Assembly: GCA_003647375.1 (NCBI GenBank)
Contig: QMMS01000024.1
Span: forward strand, 1-26,125
Direction: 5' to 3'
Length of the DNA stretch: 26,125 nucleotides
DNA from: Deltaproteobacteria bacterium
GTDB lineage: Bacteria; Desulfobacterota; Desulfobacteria; Desulfobacterales; B30-G6
This document shows, in pieces, positions 23,772 through 26,125 of this stretch. Position 1 is the stretch's first letter. Each line of letters opens with the position of its first letter. The position numbers were made by a program, and so were the translations under genes. The notes beneath the pieces were generated by a model, which saw nothing but the letters and a program-made list of their open reading frames with translations, searched no databases and was not told where the DNA came from.

Positions 23772-24066
23772 CCCGGACCAAAGGACCCGACATTGCTTCA
23801 ACTCTAAATGAGTTTACCTTTGGAAATACTATTTTGTGAAATTCTAAATACGAATATCGAAATTCGAAACAAATCTGAATATCTAATGCTCAAATGACCA
23901 AAACCTGGCTCATGGCCTTAAACATTAAACTGTTTGTTTGGGTCATTCGGATTTGTGTCATTTGGTATTGTTTCGTATTTCGAATTTCGTGCTTCGGATT
24001 TTTGCAGTCAGAGTCATCCGTATAGCCAAATGGCTCTGTTATAGCTTAAAGGGTCAAGTTTTAAAT
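23772..24066. repeat. Dispersed element C, copy 2
   Basis: This is the same element as 21168-21503, direct orientation, without the nested TTCGAC palindrome. It occupies most of the 359-base gap between the M23 peptidase and FmdB-like genes. The core ends (CTAAATACGAATATCGAAATT and GTATTTCGAATTTCGTGC) are imperfect inverted repeats. Confidence 0.8.
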
Positions 24067-24118
24067 ATAAGGCAAAACTAGCTTCCCACGGAATGGCATC
24101 ACATGTTATATAGACATC

Positions 24119-24433
24119 ATGCCTGTGTACGAATATGAACATACAGAACACCCCTGCTCCATCGGTCGGATATTCGAAGTTACCCAGTCGCTGAAAGAGC
24201 GCCCTCTCAGAAAATGCCCCCAATGCGGCTGTCCAATAAAAAAACTGATCTCGCTGGTGGGAGTCAGTACGCCCAAAACCAATAGCGAACTCCGGGATCT
24301 GGGGTTTACAAAACTGGTCAAGCGAGATGACGGTATCTATGAAAATGTTACCGCCAGAAATGGAGACAGCCGGTATATGGAGCGGGGAAAGCCTGAGACA
24401 GTGCCGAATGTCGCTAAGATTACAACCAATTAG
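24119..24433 (+). CDS. FmdB-family zinc-ribbon protein
   Basis: A 104-residue protein starting MPVYEYEH, with CPQCGCP at 33-39, matching the FmdB/CxxC_CXXC_SSSS zinc-ribbon family. The first cysteine pair of the canonical ribbon is altered (HTEHPCS at 8-14), so zinc, if bound, would use histidine/cysteine there. The C-terminal half (from PKTNSELRDLGF on) is a hydrophilic tail. The family name comes from the formamidase regulator FmdB, but most members have no proven role. It is free-standing, with repeat DNA on both sides and no clear ribosome site (only weak purines). Confidence 0.75.
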   Translation: MPVYEYEHTEHPCSIGRIFEVTQSLKERPLRKCPQCGCPIKKLISLVGVSTPKTNSELRDLGFTKLVKRDDGIYENVTARNGDSRYMERGKPETVPNVAKITTN

Positions 24434-24483
24434 TTCCTTAACTGTAATATCTGTGTACTTTGTGGCAAAAAAAAATTAAAGCA

Positions 24484-24563
24484 ATCACGAAAACACGAAA
24501 TCTGAAAAACACGAAATTTTTGATGGCCTTTTTCGTGGTTTCGACCTTTCGTGATTTCGTGAT
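24484..24563. repeat. 80-bp hairpin repeat (ATCACGAAA type)
   Basis: End arms ATCACGAAAACACGAAA (24484-24500) and TTTCGTGATTTCGTGAT (24547-24563) are inverted repeats with one mismatch, and an inner AACACGAAA/TTTCGTGGTT pair lies inside. It accounts for part of the 287-base gap before the sirtuin gene; the rest of that gap is A/T-rich, with no gene seen. Confidence 0.7.
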
Positions 24564-24720
24564 AAAAAATCTTTTTCTTTTCCGGTTTGTCCGGGTTTGG
24601 TTATTCTATTCAAATTCCTAAAACGTGAAGCAGTTTGACCTTATGCTATAGGCGATAAGCTGTACATCATATGCTGCTAATTGCTTAATGCTAAAAGCTT
24701 ACTGCTCGGAGAATCCCACC

Positions 24721-25512
24721 ATGACCGATTTGACGCACCAGGTCGAAGAAGTTGCCAACCTCATTGCAGATGCAGAACGCGTGCTGATTTTTACCGGTGC
24801 CGGTGTCAGCACGGAATCCGGAATTCCCGATTTCAGGGGAACGGATGGCATATGGCAGAAATACAATCCCGAAGATTTCACCATCCAGAAGTTTCTATCC
24901 GATAAACAGGTCAGGAAGAGGCAGTGGCAAATGCTCTCCAGCGGCGATCTTTCCATGTCAAAGGTTAAGCCCAATCCAGCCCATTACGCCATCACCGACC
25001 TGGAAAACATCGGAAAACTCTATGGGGTTGTCACACAGAATGTGGACGGCCTCCATCAAAAAGCCGGCGTATCCGAAGAAAAGGTATTCCAACTCCACGG
25101 CGACCTGAGCCATGCCGTCTGTCTTGAGTGTGGACACCGGTATCCCATGGACATGGTGGCCGAATGGTTAAACCAGGGAATGGAAGATCCCGCATGCCAT
25201 TTATGCATGGGAATGCTGAAGCCTGATGCTGTGCTGTTTGGAGAACAGCTGCCAATAAAAGTTCTTATGGAATCGGAACGCCGCTCCAGGAAATGCGATG
25301 TCTGCATGGTACTGGGATCAACATTGTCGGTATACCCGGCTTGCTTCATTCCCCAATATGCTGCTCAGGCGGGTGCAAAGCTGATAATCATCAACATAGG
25401 CCCCACCGAACTGGACCACCTGGCACATATCCGCATCGAGGGAAAAGCCGGCGATGTCACACCGGCAATCATCCGTGGTGTCAGAACAAGGCTGGAGGTA
25501 AAACATGATTGA
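24721..25512 (+). CDS. NAD-dependent protein deacylase, SIR2 family (sirtuin)
   Basis: Removes acetyl or other acyl groups from lysines using NAD; cytoplasmic. From ATG 24721: TGAGVS (25-30) and GIPDFRG (34-40) bind NAD; QNVDGLH (107-112) precedes the catalytic histidine H126 in LHGDL; the zinc ribbon cysteines are C134, C137, C159 and C162; KPDAVLFGEQLP follows. It is 263 residues, normal for bacterial CobB-type enzymes. GGAGAA 7 bases before ATG 24721 supports this start over the longer frame at 24688. It overlaps the PilZ gene by 8 bases. A GNAT/CoA-transferase fusion 4.5 kb away could be an acylating counterpart, which is conjecture. Confidence 0.93.
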   Translation: MTDLTHQVEEVANLIADAERVLIFTGAGVSTESGIPDFRGTDGIWQKYNPEDFTIQKFLSDKQVRKRQWQMLSSGDLSMSKVKPNPAHYAITDLENIGKLYGVVTQNVDGLHQKAGVSEEKVFQLHGDLSHAVCLECGHRYPMDMVAEWLNQGMEDPACHLCMGMLKPDAVLFGEQLPIKVLMESERRSRKCDVCMVLGSTLSVYPACFIPQYAAQAGAKLIIINIGPTELDHLAHIRIEGKAGDVTPAIIRGVRTRLEVKHD

Positions 25513-25834
25513 ACGCAGAAAACATCCCCGTGTAAACACCCACTGTCGTGTTTTTTTTGAATGCCGCGATGCACATGGCAAAGAAGTCTCACAAGATATC
25601 GGCATGGCCCTCGACGTCAGCGAAAAAGGCATGCTCCTTGAAAGCAACGCCCCGATTCACGCATCTACCATCAAGGTGATAGTGCCCGTCAAAGAAAAGG
25701 ACGCCGTCGAAGTCATGGGAAATGTCATATATTCGATACCGATGTCGGATGAACGATACCGCACCGGCATTGTCTTTCATGAATCTGGAAATAACATGGC
25801 CAGGCTGGTTAAAATACTTAGCGATAAGCCATAA
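25505..25834 (+). CDS. PilZ domain protein (predicted cyclic-di-GMP receptor)
   Basis: A single-domain protein of 109 residues. The c-di-GMP binding signature is complete: RRKHPR (R5 to R9, RxxxR) and DVSEKG (37-42, DxSxxG), followed by beta strands ending in RTGIVFHE. Such proteins pass the second-messenger signal to motility or secretion machinery or to enzymes. Start ATG 25505 overlaps the sirtuin stop, with GGAGGT in the sirtuin's last codons, so translation is coupled and the two may act together. Confidence 0.92.
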   Translation: MIERRKHPRVNTHCRVFFECRDAHGKEVSQDIGMALDVSEKGMLLESNAPIHASTIKVIVPVKEKDAVEVMGNVIYSIPMSDERYRTGIVFHESGNNMARLVKILSDKP

Positions 25835-25837
25835 TAA

Positions 25838-25910
25838 GGTTGTTTAGGCTTTTAGACTGTAGGAAAAGCTCCTGCGCAACACCTAACAGCCTACAGCCTA
25901 ACAGTCTACA
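25838..25910. repeat. Dispersed palindromic element B, copy 2 (inverted relative to copy 1)
   Basis: The reverse complement aligns with 1616-1692; GTTGTTTAGGCT and CCTAACAGCCTACAGCCTA are exact. It directly abuts element A copy 3 and follows the PilZ stop, where its hairpin may end transcription. Confidence 0.78.
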
Positions 25911-26082
25911 CCCCAAGGTTGCATAAACAACATGGCAAAGGATAATCAATAGGTTGTTATTATAACCAATATCATAGGAAAAACATCATTTCCTGGATAT
26001 TCCACCAGGTTAATTCATCCGACTTCGCTCTTCGAGCTACGACGGGACAAGAAGGATGGGGTCGATTTTGCCATGTTGTTTA
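25911..26082 (+). mobile_element. MITE-like element A, copy 3, with 16-bp perfect terminal inverted repeats
   Basis: TAAACAACATGGCAAA (25924-25939) and its exact complement TTTGCCATGTTGTTTA (26067-26082) bound a 159-bp unit. Inside are smaller palindromes: CCTGG...CCAGG near 25993-26010, GCTCTTCGAGC, and CATCC...GGATG. The left 113 bases match copy 2 (4892-5004) and the whole is matched inverted by 1-150. No coding frame inside. The remaining 43 bases of the window show nothing recognisable. Confidence 0.85.
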
Positions 26083-26125
26083 CCCTACGGGAAAGGCCGG
26101 AGGACATCAGATCCGGTGTTGTCAA

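Noticed and set aside
25911..26082. CRISPR array from the repeated blocks
   Set aside because: The repeats are single dispersed copies far apart, not regularly spaced units with spacers, and no cas genes are present.

Overview
The window reads as chromosomal DNA of a sulfate-reducer-like deltaproteobacterium (Desulfobacterota, probably a Desulfobacteraceae relative). This is inferred from the style of adenylate kinase, the FmdB, PilZ and R-R-rich small proteins, the CoA-transferase/GNAT fusion, and the dense short palindromic intergenic repeats. No taxonomic search was possible.

Layout. (1) 1-4460, plus strand, housekeeping: HD-domain CCA/poly(A) nucleotidyltransferase, adenylate kinase behind a perfect 21-bp hairpin, ribosomal protein S21 with promoter and terminator, FolC, and tRNA-Arg(CCG) with promoter and terminator. 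(2) 4590-4890: an isolated 60-residue gene with six (D/E/N)RR hexads, its own promoter, strong ribosome site and terminator. (3) 17508-5127, minus strand, eleven genes in one direction. In transcription order: ornithine/alanine-racemase-family PLP enzyme, GntR/FadR-type regulator, peptide-type ABC transporter (binding protein, two permeases, two ATPases), N-acyl-D-amino-acid deacylase, AtuA/DUF1446 protein, DUF4387 protein, and a stand-alone lysine-ketoglutarate-reductase-like dehydrogenase. (4) 17629-18105: a decayed AbiEii-type nucleotidyltransferase gene just upstream of that cluster. (5) 18353-21164: CoA-transferase-like/GNAT fusion overlapping or abutting a divergent MobA-like nucleotidyltransferase. 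(6) 21518-23759: a membrane-anchored coiled-coil protein divergent from an M23 peptidase. (7) 24119-25834: an FmdB zinc-ribbon protein, then a sirtuin translationally coupled to a PilZ protein.

The eleven-gene cluster is the most coherent candidate system. It looks like uptake and breakdown of an N-substituted or D-configured amino acid: the transporter imports it, the deacylase releases a D-amino acid, the racemase changes its configuration, and the AtuA/DUF4387 pair and the LKR-like enzyme process the product under GntR control. The substrate is unknown.

Intergenic DNA is rich in dispersed inverted-repeat elements of at least five kinds. One (about 160 bp, 16-bp perfect terminal inverted repeats) occurs near both window ends in opposite orientations, with a third, truncated copy at 4892. 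Another pair of about 300-bp direct copies flanks the coiled-coil/M23 region, and a 171-bp element sits in the divergent promoter between those two genes.
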